Below are positions 52,948 to 61,844 of a stretch of 64,000 nt of DNA, in pieces (position 1 is the stretch's first letter; each line of letters opens with the position of its first letter). Below the pieces are notes generated by a model. That model worked only from the letters and a program-made list of their open reading frames with translations, did not search any database and was not told the origin of the DNA. Origin of the DNA: Flavobacterium sp. 90. Its GTDB lineage: Bacteria > Bacteroidota > Bacteroidia > Flavobacteriales > Flavobacteriaceae. Where the stretch lies: contig NZ_SMGE01000001.1 in NCBI RefSeq assembly GCF_004339525.1, positions 3,162,001 through 3,226,000 on the forward strand. The letters run 5' to 3'. The position numbers and the translations under genes are program-made.

Positions 52948-54405
52948 ATGAAAATAGTAAAAACAATATTTTTTGCAGGAGCCATTTTACTTTCAGTTGC
53001 TTCGTGTGATAATTTAGATGATTTAAATCAAAATAAAAAAGCATATACAAGTGTTTTGCCTTCTAGTTTAATGGCAAGCGCACAGGTTGCATATGCTTAT
53101 TTCCTGACGAATGCTTCTGTAAATGATAATAATTTTAGAGGATACGCGCAATATTGGACCAGTACAACTTACACAGATGAGGTAAATTATAATCAGGAAA
53201 GAAGAAATTTAGGAAATTCTCATTCGGTTCTATTGTACAGAGATGTTCTGCAGGATTTGACAAATGCCCAAAAACAAATTAGGAATAGAGAGGCACTTGG
53301 AACAATTGAAAAAGAGATCAAGAAAAATGATATCGCAATTCTTGACGTTCAAATTATAATAGTGTATCAAACTCTTGTTGATTTATTTGGTAATGTTCCT
53401 TATACAGAAGCTTTAGATATTGTAGGACATCCACGCCCTAAGTATGATGATGCAAAAAGCATTTATTTGGATTTGGCAGCCCGTTTAGATGTTGCCATTG
53501 CAGATTTAAGCGGAGGCACAAGCAGTTTGGGTGGTGGAGATTTAATATTTCGCGGTAATGTTGGTCAATGGAAATTATTGGCGAATAGTGTAAAGTTAAA
53601 ATTAGGTTTACATCTTGCAGACATAGAATCGGCAAAAGCCAAAGAAATGGTTGAAAGTGCGTATAATTCAGGATTGATGACAAATAAAAATGAATCGGCG
53701 TTGTTTAAGTATTACGCAACAGTAATTGATATGAATCCTTTGTATAATACTTTGGTAAATGAAAGCCAAACGGTACCAACAGAGTTTTTTGTTAATGAAT
53801 TGAATGCAAAAGATGATCCAAGGCGAGATGTTTATTTTAATCCGGAATCTAAAATAGGAGGCGTTTATAAAGGAGCTCCTTATGCTAAGCAAGTGAGTTA
53901 TGGTAATTTCTCGAATGTAGGACCAAAGTTAAAGGAGAAAACAAATCCGGGAGTTATTTTTGATTATACAGAAACATGCTTCTTGTTGGCAGATGCAGCA
54001 AATAGAGGGTTTTCTGTAGGAGGAACGGCAGAAGATTATTATAAAAAAGGAATTTTGGCAAGCATGAATTTCTGGGGAATTGGAAGTAGTGATGCGCAAA
54101 CTTATCTTGATAGAACTGATGTAGCTTTTACAACAGCAGCAGGAACGGCTAAGCAAAAAATTGCCTACCAACTTTGGATTGCTTATTACAATAGAGGATT
54201 TGAAGCTTGGACCGAATATAGAAGATTAGATTACCCAATTTTGCAAGCGCCTTCAACTGCGGTTGATGCTGCCGAAGGGAAAGTTCCGGTTCGTAATATT
54301 TATTCACTTTTTGATAAAACGTTGAATAAAAACAATTATGAAGCTGCTGCTACTGCTATTGGAGGAGATCGAATGACAACAAAAATATTTTGGGACAAAT
54401 TTTAA
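52948..54405 (+). CDS. SusD/RagB-like nutrient-binding lipoprotein
   Basis: The lipobox SVASC gives acylated Cys20. The 485 residues fit the SusD-like_2 group (PF12771): LNQNKKAYTSVLPSSLMASA near the N terminus, LDVQIIIVYQTLVDLFGNVP as a TPR-like helix, and the C-terminal IAYQLWIAYYNRGFEAWTEY. It caps the SusC barrel on the cell surface and should set substrate binding. Members of this subgroup are often, not always, next to peptidases. A terminator follows. Confidence 0.95.
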   Translation: MKIVKTIFFAGAILLSVASCDNLDDLNQNKKAYTSVLPSSLMASAQVAYAYFLTNASVNDNNFRGYAQYWTSTTYTDEVNYNQERRNLGNSHSVLLYRDVLQDLTNAQKQIRNREALGTIEKEIKKNDIAILDVQIIIVYQTLVDLFGNVPYTEALDIVGHPRPKYDDAKSIYLDLAARLDVAIADLSGGTSSLGGGDLIFRGNVGQWKLLANSVKLKLGLHLADIESAKAKEMVESAYNSGLMTNKNESALFKYYATVIDMNPLYNTLVNESQTVPTEFFVNELNAKDDPRRDVYFNPESKIGGVYKGAPYAKQVSYGNFSNVGPKLKEKTNPGVIFDYTETCFLLADAANRGFSVGGTAEDYYKKGILASMNFWGIGSSDAQTYLDRTDVAFTTAAGTAKQKIAYQLWIAYYNRGFEAWTEYRRLDYPILQAPSTAVDAAEGKVPVRNIYSLFDKTLNKNNYEAAATAIGGDRMTTKIFWDKF

Positions 54406-54427
54406 TTTGAGTTAGTTTATGTTTTTG

Positions 54428-54466
54428 AAACCGGGAGATCTTTAATTAGATTTTTCGGTTTTTTTT
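54428..54466 (+). terminator. Terminator of the SusC/SusD operon
   Basis: AAACCGGGAGATCT (54428-54441) pairs with AGATTTTTCGGTTT (54448-54461) through Watson-Crick ends and a G-U/A-U centre, followed by T residues. Confidence 0.7.
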
Positions 54467-54486
54467 AAAATGAAATAACAGAAGTT

Positions 54487-54775
54487 TTACCGCAAAAGTC
54501 GCTAAGGGGCTATTTTACTTTACTTATAGGAAACACAAAGTCCGCAAAGCTTGATCTACACAATCCCGATAGCTATCGGGATTGCGGACTTTATGTTTTT
54601 ACAAAACCATATTTAAAAGAAGCTTAGTGAGCTTTGTGGTTATATAAAGTCAGTTTTAAAATTAACTGGACAAAACATAGTACGACGCTAAGGTTTACGC
54701 AAGGTTCGCAAAGTTTTTAATAAAAAGCTTTGCGAACCTTGCGTTTTGTTTCATTGCGAACTTTACAGTTAAACT
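54487..54775. repeat. Two TTTGCG-type elements between susD and the M43 protease
   Basis: This 572-base gap has no gene. The first element (54487-54640) repeats the design of that before susC, with the CCCGATAGCTATCGGG palindrome at 54561-54584. The second (about 54683-54775) holds perfect 16-base arms CGCAAGGTTCGCAAAG / CTTTGCGAACCTTGCG at 54698-54713 and 54728-54743. Confidence 0.75.
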
Positions 54776-54942
54776 AGTAAATCCATAGCGTTTGTATTTG
54801 TTTGGTAAAATGCTATTTTTTGTATTAGATTGATATTTTATTATGGATATTTTTTTAAAGTATGTTTTTTTAGGGTTAAAAAGATGTTAATTATGTATTA
54901 TTTTTAATTAAGATAGTATCAGTAAAATAGTACATATGTAGG

Positions 54943-54950
54943 TAATTTTG
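54943..54950 (+). promoter_or_regulatory. -7 box of the M43 protease gene
   Basis: TAATTTTG, a full TAnnTTTG match, is 27 bases before the ATG. No TTG lies at the expected -33 position. Confidence 0.5.
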
Positions 54951-54977
54951 GTGGTAACAATTTAACCTAAAACTATT

Positions 54978-57900
54978 ATGAAAATAAAATTACTAATGTT
55001 ATTACTGGTTTTCTCGGCAGGGAAAATTAGTGCGCAAGGACTTCCTTGCCGGACGACGGAAGAAAACGCTAAAGTGTATCGGGCGAACCCAAATTCACTT
55101 CAGGAGAAAAAAGATTTTGACAATTTTACAAAGAATTTTACGCTTCAGCGAAAAAGTAAAACTTCAAAAACAGCAGCAGTTACCTATACAATTCCAGTAG
55201 TTTTTCATATTTACGGAGACGTGCAAAGTGGTAAAACAATTACTTATGAAAAGATCGTAAATCATTTGGCGCAATTAAATGATGACTTTAACGGAAGAAA
55301 CGCAGATTTTCAAACCGTTGAACCTTTTTTTCAGGCAAGAAGAGGAACAATAAACATCGAATTTAAACTTGCCAAAAAAGACCCAAATGGCGGTTGTACA
55401 ACCGGTGTAGTTTTTCATACCGCAAAAAATGGTTACGGAAACGGCGGTGGCTACGATGATCAGATTGCCGCAGATGCCTGGGATAATAAAAAATACATGA
55501 ACGTTTATATTCAGAATGATTTGTATAATGACGGTGCTTTAAATAATTCAGGAGTTGCATGGTATCCGGATTCTGGCATGACAGCAAGCAATACAGCGCG
55601 TGTGGTTTTTAACGGAGCTTATCTTTATGATAACTCCTATAGCAAAGAATTTTCGGCAACCTTAACACATGAGTTTGGTCACTTTCTAAATTTAATTCAC
55701 ACTTTTGAAGGAGGTTGTACCGGAACTGATGAAGTTGTAGATACACCTCCAGAAGATGGTTTACATACTTTGGCTTGTACGCCTGGAACAAACTGTAGCG
55801 GAGACAAAGTAAATTTCGAAAATTACATGGGATATAATGGCGCACAAGGCTGTTATAAAATGTATACGCAAGGGCAAATCGACAGAATGTTGGCGGCATT
55901 GCAACATCCTGCAAGAATCACACTTTGGCAACCTCAAAATTTAATAGACACAGGTGTAAATTCAACAGAAAGTAGTTTAGTTGCCAGTGTAACCACATTA
56001 AAAGAGACAGTTGTAAACGATGGAGCTTTTAATACGTCATCAGTAGTGACGTTAAGTGCTGGTAAAACATTTGCTTTAAGCTCAGGAACAATGACAGCTG
56101 GAACACATTTTACTCACACTTTTCCAGCAGGAATAACTCCGGTAGTTACAGTAAATTCAAACGGACAATTAACAGTAACGCTAATAGGAAAAGCTGTTAA
56201 TCACGCCGCAGCACAAAATACAACAGCTGGAATTACATTTTTACCCGCTGCTTTTACCGGAGGAACAACAGGTTTATCTTGTACATCTTTATTTTTCAAT
56301 TTGAAATTTACAGATCCGTATGGGATATTTTTTGTTGATATGCCTAACATAACTATTTCTTCTGGTTTAACATGGAAAGCATTCGATATTGCAAAAGGAG
56401 ATGATACTTCTTTCGGAGCTTGGCGTTATGTTGCCAATGCATTAAAAATTGAAACTTATGGTAAGAGATTAGCATGCGAAACAGGAACCAGAAATATTTC
56501 GCTATTAGCACAAAATGTAGCTGTTGGTCCGGCAAGTAATATGACAGCGCCGGGAGTATATCCGAATCAGTTAGATTTAAGGACCCCAACTTATACTACT
56601 TGGGAAGGGAAATCCGGATATGTAGGTTTTGAATACCAAATAGAAGGACAAACTTGTTATGGTTGGTTCAAAGTTGATGTTGCAGCGGGTGGAGATGCTT
56701 TTACCGTTTCGGAATATGCTTATAACACGCAGCCAAATGCACCAATTTATACCGGAATGTCTAATAAAACTGCGGTAACATTATCTGATAGTGTTTTGTA
56801 TGAGGCAGAGGCAAATGATGGAGGTGTTACAAGTACCAGTACGATTACATTGTCAACTAACAACGGAACATTTACGAAAAGTACAGGAACCTTTACAGCA
56901 GGAACTGATTATACGGTAACTGGAGTTCCTTCGGGATTAACAGCTGTATTAACGCTTCAGGCGAATAATAAAGTTGCGGTATCTTTTACAGGAAAAGCAA
57001 CTGCACATCTTCCGGCAAATGATGCTTCTGTGGTTATTACTTTGAAAGATGCTGCTGTAACAGGAGGAGTTTCAACTCTTGATAGTGCGACAAAAACAAT
57101 CAATTTAAAATTTGATTCGCCTTACGGAGTTTTCTATGTTAACAATCCTGATTATGTTGCTTCGGCGGCACAAACATGGCAGTATTTTAATTTAGCACTT
57201 GGCGATAATACAGAATATGGAGCTTGGCAATTTGCAGCTGCGGCTTTAAAAATCGAAACTTATGGTAAAAGATTAGTTTGCCAAACCGGAACAAGAAATA
57301 TTACCTTAATTAATCAGGGAACTTCAATTGGTGCATCAAGTAGTTTTGTGGCTCCTGGAGCGGCATATCCGGATCAGTTGGATTTGAGAACGGCAACTTA
57401 CACATCTTGGGATAATCAAACAGGATATGTTGGTTTTGAATATACAAGCAGAGGGCGTATTTGTTACGGTTGGATGCATATTAAAGTAGAAGTCGGAGGA
57501 GTTGGTTACGCTGTTTTGGATTATGCTTATAACACAAAACCGAACGAATCAATTTTAGCAGGAACTCAAACTCCTGTAACAGTTTTGGCGCCAACAAGTT
57601 TAACAGCGACTGCTAATAATGCTAATTTGGAAGTACAATTGACATGGGTTAATAATGCGACAAATGCTACAAACATTGCCATTGAAAGAGCAGGAACTGA
57701 TAATGTTTTTGCCGAAATAACAACATTGCCAAGTACAGCGTTAACGTATACAAATACAGGATTAACAGCTGGAAATACTTATAAATACAGAGTTCGTGCA
57801 AAAGCAAATACTATTTATTCGGGGTATTCTAATGAAGTTTCTGCAACAATAACAGCCAATTCGGCTTATTGTACTACTCAGGCAGACAATAAATATGAAT

Positions 57901-58829
57901 ATATTAACGCTGTAACTATCGGAAGCTTTAATAATGCTTCGGGTAAAAATACAGGAGGTTACGCTGATTATACTTCTAAAACAATTACAGTATCGCCAAG
58001 TGCTCCTACAAACGTAAGTTTAACAGCTGGTTTCTCCGGTGATGCTTATACAGAGTTTTGGGGAATCTGGATCGATTATAATAAAAACAATATTTTTGAA
58101 GCTTCAGAAAAAGTGATTGACGGAATTTCGTCGAACGGAACTGCAACCGGAAGTTTTACTGCTGCTGCATTTACAGGATCAACAAGAATGCGTATAGTGA
58201 TGAAATACTATTCAAATCCTTCTGCTTGCGGTAATATTGCTGACGGAGAAGTAGAAGATTATACGGTAGTTTCAGGAACAGTGACAAATCCAAATCCAAC
58301 TACATTGGCTACGCCTGTTGCAGGTAATTCAGGAGTTTATTCATCAGGATTTTATAGTTCATGGACTACAGTTACGAATGCTACGAGTTATGAAGTGCAA
58401 TTAAATAATGCAACTACAGGTTGGACAACATTTGGAACTTCGACAACTTATTATTTATGGATTCCAAAACAAGGAACGCAAACTGTTTATCAATTTAGAG
58501 TAAGAGCAAAAAATGCTACAGAATTCAGTGATTGGAGCAATCCATTGACAATTGATTTACAAAGCGGAAGTGCAGGACCAGATCAAATCGATTTTACCAA
58601 GTCATTTGCGATGTATCCTAATCCGGCTTCAGATGTTGTTAATTTTAGTTTCAAAAACCTAAATATAGCAACTACTAAAATAACGATTTATGATAGTACA
58701 GGAAATTTGATAGATGTTTTACAAAACAATGTAACTTCTTATCCTGTAAATCATCTTAGAAAAGGAATTTACATTGTAATAGCAACAGACGGAGGTTTTA
58801 CAGAAAACAAAAAATTATTAATTAAGTAA
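54978..58829 (+). CDS. Secreted M43 (cytophagalysin-type) metalloprotease with type IX sorting domain
   Basis: The 1283 residues run: signal peptide (1-20); a short propeptide; M43 catalytic domain with HEFGHFLNLIH (His231, Glu232, His235) and Met-turn Met284; two copies of a ~265-residue beta-rich unit (about 335-593 and 596-861) sharing ALKIETYGKRL and SGYVGFEY/TGYVGFEY; a fibronectin type III domain (about 866-960); a GEVED-type domain (about 964-1100); a second FnIII-like domain (about 1108-1195); and a type A C-terminal sorting domain (about 1209-1283, MYPNPASD...GIYIV). It should be exported by the type IX system and begin protein breakdown outside the cell. A collagen-like substrate is inferred from neighbours. 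Confidence 0.95.
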   Translation: MKIKLLMLLLVFSAGKISAQGLPCRTTEENAKVYRANPNSLQEKKDFDNFTKNFTLQRKSKTSKTAAVTYTIPVVFHIYGDVQSGKTITYEKIVNHLAQLNDDFNGRNADFQTVEPFFQARRGTINIEFKLAKKDPNGGCTTGVVFHTAKNGYGNGGGYDDQIAADAWDNKKYMNVYIQNDLYNDGALNNSGVAWYPDSGMTASNTARVVFNGAYLYDNSYSKEFSATLTHEFGHFLNLIHTFEGGCTGTDEVVDTPPEDGLHTLACTPGTNCSGDKVNFENYMGYNGAQGCYKMYTQGQIDRMLAALQHPARITLWQPQNLIDTGVNSTESSLVASVTTLKETVVNDGAFNTSSVVTLSAGKTFALSSGTMTAGTHFTHTFPAGITPVVTVNSNGQLTVTLIGKAVNHAAAQNTTAGITFLPAAFTGGTTGLSCTSLFFNLKFTDPYGIFFVDMPNITISSGLTWKAFDIAKGDDTSFGAWRYVANALKIETYGKRLACETGTRNISLLAQNVAVGPASNMTAPGVYPNQLDLRTPTYTTWEGKSGYVGFEYQIEGQTCYGWFKVDVAAGGDAFTVSEYAYNTQPNAPIYTGMSNKTAVTLSDSVLYEAEANDGGVTSTSTITLSTNNGTFTKSTGTFTAGTDYTVTGVPSGLTAVLTLQANNKVAVSFTGKATAHLPANDASVVITLKDAAVTGGVSTLDSATKTINLKFDSPYGVFYVNNPDYVASAAQTWQYFNLALGDNTEYGAWQFAAAALKIETYGKRLVCQTGTRNITLINQGTSIGASSSFVAPGAAYPDQLDLRTATYTSWDNQTGYVGFEYTSRGRICYGWMHIKVEVGGVGYAVLDYAYNTKPNESILAGTQTPVTVLAPTSLTATANNANLEVQLTWVNNATNATNIAIERAGTDNVFAEITTLPSTALTYTNTGLTAGNTYKYRVRAKANTIYSGYSNEVSATITANSAYCTTQADNKYEYINAVTIGSFNNASGKNTGGYADYTSKTITVSPSAPTNVSLTAGFSGDAYTEFWGIWIDYNKNNIFEASEKVIDGISSNGTATGSFTAAAFTGSTRMRIVMKYYSNPSACGNIADGEVEDYTVVSGTVTNPNPTTLATPVAGNSGVYSSGFYSSWTTVTNATSYEVQLNNATTGWTTFGTSTTYYLWIPKQGTQTVYQFRVRAKNATEFSDWSNPLTIDLQSGSAGPDQIDFTKSFAMYPNPASDVVNFSFKNLNIATTKITIYDSTGNLIDVLQNNVTSYPVNHLRKGIYIVIATDGGFTENKKLLIK

Positions 58830-58850
58830 TTATAAATTGGTTATAAGAAG

Positions 58851-58890
58851 AAAAGGGGAAACTATAAATAGTTTCCCCTTTTGTTTTACT
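58851..58890 (+). terminator. Terminator of the M43 protease gene
   Basis: Fifteen-base perfect arms AAAAGGGGAAACTAT / ATAGTTTCCCCTTTT with a two-base loop (58851-58865, 58868-58882). Confidence 0.88.
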
Positions 58891-58942
58891 TCTAATAAAG
58901 GTTATAATAAATATATAATTATGCTGATCAAGGGTTGAGATG

Positions 58943-59092
58943 TACCGTTAGGCACTAAATATTGGTAGAAAAACAAGGATCGCAAAAAAAACAGCGTGCC
59001 GTAGGTACGCAATGATATTATTTTGTTGCGTACCTACGGCACGCCAACGAATTTCAAATCTAATGACTACCGATATTGAGTGCCTAGCGGCA
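58943..59092. repeat. Nested inverted repeat, TTGGTAG family
   Basis: Inner arms of 19 bases (58994-59012 and 59026-59044, GCGTGCCGTAGGTACGCAA and complement) are perfect. Outer arms of 26 bases (58943-58968 and 59067-59092), containing TAGGCACT and TTGGTAG, pair with four mismatches. The outer word matches the tandem units at 4161-4385. The element fills most of the gap between convergent genes. Confidence 0.82.
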
Positions 59093-59120
59093 CTTTTTTG
59101 TTTTTATTTAGAATAAAAAA

Positions 59121-60341
59121 TTAATTTACATCAATACCAAAAGGATTCTCAATACTATGCATAGGAGTTGTAAACCATTTTGGACCTTCTGATGTCATGT
59201 AAAAATGATCTTCATGACGAATTCCAAATTGTCCCGGAATACAAATCATTGGTTCATTGCTAACAACCATTCCTTCCTGTAAAATTGTAGAATTACCTCT
59301 CACAAGATATGGGAATTCGTGAATGTCTAATCCTGTTCCGTGGCCCACACGATGAGGTAATCCCGGAAGTTCATAATCAGGGCTTAAACCTCCTGCGGCA
59401 ATTACTTTTCGGGCAGCATCATCTACGGATCCGCAAGTGGCGCCCAATTGTGCTGCATCAAAAGCTGCTTTTTGAGCCGCTTTCTCTAAGTTCCAAATTT
59501 TTGTATGTGCTTCAGTTGGAGTTCCGTATATATAAGTTCGCGTGATATCAGATAAATAACCTTCTAAACGACATCCTGTATCAATTAATACAACGTCATT
59601 ATCTTTTAAATCCTGCGGAACAGTAACGCCATGTGGATATTGAGAATCATCGGCAAAAAGAACAATGCAAAAGTATGAACCTGACGGAATCCCCGCTTTG
59701 ATATGTGCACGATTTATAAAATCAACAACCGTTTCTACTTTTATTCCTGGATGCAAAATACGCGCAGCGGCGCGTTGCACAACCATCGTTATTTCTTTTG
59801 CTTGCTGAATAATAGCAATTTCATTTTCTGATTTTTGCATGCGACATCCTGCGGTAATAGCTTGTGCAGTCTCAAATTCATAAGTTGGATTAGCTTTGAT
59901 TATTCCATCAACTAAAAAATAACCCGCAGATTCGTCCAAAGCAATTTTTCCTGTAGTGATGTTTTTATCCTCAAGTATTTTTCCAAATAAAACAGATGGA
60001 GATTCATGCTCTTCCCAACAATTAAGTTTACCGTCTATTTGTTTGTATTTTTTGAAAGTTCCTTCTTCGAATTTAGGAACAATGTATTCCAGACTTCCGT
60101 CTTCAAACAAGATTCCGCCAACCATTCTTTCAGAAGCATTCCATTTAGTTCCTGTAAAATAATATAAATTGGTTCCGGCATTTAAGTACAATGCCTCAAA
60201 TCCCGCTTTTTTAATAAGAGACACTGCTTTTTGAATACGTGTTTGGTATTCTTCGGGCTGAATGGCTTTTACATTCAGTGTCATATTTTGTATTTTTTCC
60301 AGTTCTGTATTTACGTTAGATCCGCCAACTCCAATAGTCAT
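59121..60341 (-). CDS. Xaa-Pro dipeptidase/aminopeptidase (M24B)
   Basis: The 406 residues have an N-terminal creatinase-like domain and a pita-bread domain with Asp254 and Asp265 (DTGCRLEGYLSD), His334 (GHGTGLDIHE), Glu363 (SNEPMI) and Glu377 (RHEDH). It is more like bacterial YqhT/PepQ-type enzymes than the M24 protein at 45830, from which it differs widely. No signal peptide is present. It is divergent from the S28/S37-type peptidase gene, with a shared control region carrying the locus motif. Confidence 0.94.
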   Translation of the reverse strand: MTIGVGGSNVNTELEKIQNMTLNVKAIQPEEYQTRIQKAVSLIKKAGFEALYLNAGTNLYYFTGTKWNASERMVGGILFEDGSLEYIVPKFEEGTFKKYKQIDGKLNCWEEHESPSVLFGKILEDKNITTGKIALDESAGYFLVDGIIKANPTYEFETAQAITAGCRMQKSENEIAIIQQAKEITMVVQRAAARILHPGIKVETVVDFINRAHIKAGIPSGSYFCIVLFADDSQYPHGVTVPQDLKDNDVVLIDTGCRLEGYLSDITRTYIYGTPTEAHTKIWNLEKAAQKAAFDAAQLGATCGSVDDAARKVIAAGGLSPDYELPGLPHRVGHGTGLDIHEFPYLVRGNSTILQEGMVVSNEPMICIPGQFGIRHEDHFYMTSEGPKWFTTPMHSIENPFGIDVN

Positions 60342-60377
60342 CTTTTTTGTTTTAAGGTTAATGATTCAAGTTCATTT

Positions 60378-60385
60378 CAAAATTA
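60378..60385 (-). promoter_or_regulatory. -7 box of the M24 gene at 59121
   Basis: TAATTTTG on the minus strand gives a leader of about 30 bases. Confidence 0.5.
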
Positions 60386-60442
60386 AGATATTATTTCTGT
60401 ATAGTTTTATTTTAACTTTAATCAGATAAAATAAAACAATTT

Positions 60443-60479
60443 AAGGGTAATATAATATCATATTTAGATTTGTATTGCC
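60443..60479 (+). promoter_or_regulatory. Candidate AraC operator and promoter of the S28/S37-type peptidase gene
   Basis: AAGGGTAATATAATA (60443-60457) matches 14 of 15 bases of the susC site. TAGATTTG (60465-60472) is a full -7 box, and TATTGCC (60473-60479) lies 30 bases from the motif start, as it does at susC (31 bases). The motif replaces the -33 element. Confidence 0.55.
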
Positions 60480-60512
60480 TGTATTTTTAGAAGCTCAATT
60501 AAATATCAAAAA

Positions 60513-61823
60513 ATGCAAAAAATACAAAATTCATTAGTATTACTTTGTTTTGTTCTGATGTCCTTTTTTGGTTCAGCACAAACAACTTCAAATTTACACC
60601 AAAAGCTTGTTGAGTTATTTCCGAAAGCCGAAATTACCGTTATCGAAAATTTAGAAGGTTATTCAGAATCTTATCAATTGATTTTGGATGAACCATTAGA
60701 CCATAAAAATCCGCAAAAAGGAACCTTTAAACATTATATTTATCTTTCTCATCTTGATTTTAATAAACCAATGGTTGTCGAAACGCATGGCTATAATACA
60801 GGTAATATTAAAAGTGAAGTAAGTAAGTTATTAAACGCAAATCAAATTGCGGTAGAGTATCGTTTTTACGGAAAATCGCGTCCGGAACCACTTCCGTGGG
60901 AATATTTGACAAACGATCAGGCTATTGCTGATTATCATGTTATTGTGACAAAATTAAAGCAAATATATTCCGGTAAGTGGGTCTCAACCGGAATCAGTAA
61001 AGGCGGAGAAACAGCGCTAATTTATAAGTCAAAATATCCAAATGATGTAGATGTTGCGATGCCTTATGTAGCGCCGCTAATTAATACGCAGGAAGATTCC
61101 AGAACAATAAATCATGACAGAACCATTGGAACGCCGGAATGCAGAGCTGCAATTACGGTGTTTCAAAGAGCGATTTTAGAAAATAGAGAAGCTGTTTTGA
61201 AAGAGTTTGCACAATATGCAGAAGCTAAAAAAATGACATTTGCAGAAGTTCCGTTTAATGAATCTTTAGAATATGCTGTTTTGGAATTTCCTTTTTCTTT
61301 CTGGCAGTGGGGAGGGAAATGTGAAGCTATTCCATCGCCAAAAGCTACTCCAAAAGAACTGTTTAATTATTTGAATGATATAGTCGGAATGGGAACTTAT
61401 AATGACAAGAATTATTTTAATTATTTACCGTCGTATTATCAGCATTTGAGTGAACTTGGATATTATGGATTTGATTTAACTCCGGTTGTTGATTTATTAC
61501 AGGTTGTAAAAAGTTCTTCAAATGACCGATTTGCGCCCAAAGATGTTGTAATAAAGTACAATCCGAAATACATCAAAAAAGTTAGAAAATATGTTGAAAA
61601 TAAAGGAAATAAGATTTTATATATCTACGGAGGTTATGATACGTGGTTTTCGTGCTCTCCCACACCGAATCCTAAATTAGATGCATTGAAAATGGTTCTG
61701 CCAGCTGGAAGTCATTCTACGAGAGTTAAAAACTTCCCTGAAAAAGATCAGAAGTTAATTAAGGAAACCTTAAATAGATGGTTAGAAATAAAACCGTTAG
61801 AGTATAATGCTGAGGTGAAATAG
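60513..61823 (+). CDS. Secreted S28/S37-type prolyl peptidase (PS-10 family)
   Basis: A signal peptide (about 1-23, GSAQ) leads into a 436-residue alpha/beta hydrolase of the PF05576 type. PMVVETHGYN and AVEYRFYGKSRPEPLPWEYL precede the nucleophile Ser162 in STGISKGGETA; the probable acid and histidine lie in YIYGGYDTWFSCS and LPAGSHSTRV. Relatives are tripeptidyl- or prolyl-specific aminopeptidases from Streptomyces and Bacteroidota. With the neighbouring DPP IV it would trim proline-containing peptides outside the cytoplasm. Confidence 0.9.
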   Translation: MQKIQNSLVLLCFVLMSFFGSAQTTSNLHQKLVELFPKAEITVIENLEGYSESYQLILDEPLDHKNPQKGTFKHYIYLSHLDFNKPMVVETHGYNTGNIKSEVSKLLNANQIAVEYRFYGKSRPEPLPWEYLTNDQAIADYHVIVTKLKQIYSGKWVSTGISKGGETALIYKSKYPNDVDVAMPYVAPLINTQEDSRTINHDRTIGTPECRAAITVFQRAILENREAVLKEFAQYAEAKKMTFAEVPFNESLEYAVLEFPFSFWQWGGKCEAIPSPKATPKELFNYLNDIVGMGTYNDKNYFNYLPSYYQHLSELGYYGFDLTPVVDLLQVVKSSSNDRFAPKDVVIKYNPKYIKKVRKYVENKGNKILYIYGGYDTWFSCSPTPNPKLDALKMVLPAGSHSTRVKNFPEKDQKLIKETLNRWLEIKPLEYNAEVK

Positions 61824-61844
61824 AGATTCTTGTAATGCTCTTAA

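Noticed and set aside
49730..54405. A polysaccharide utilisation locus
   Set aside because: SusC and SusD are present, but no glycoside hydrolase, polysaccharide lyase or carbohydrate sensor lies nearby; the neighbours are all peptidases.
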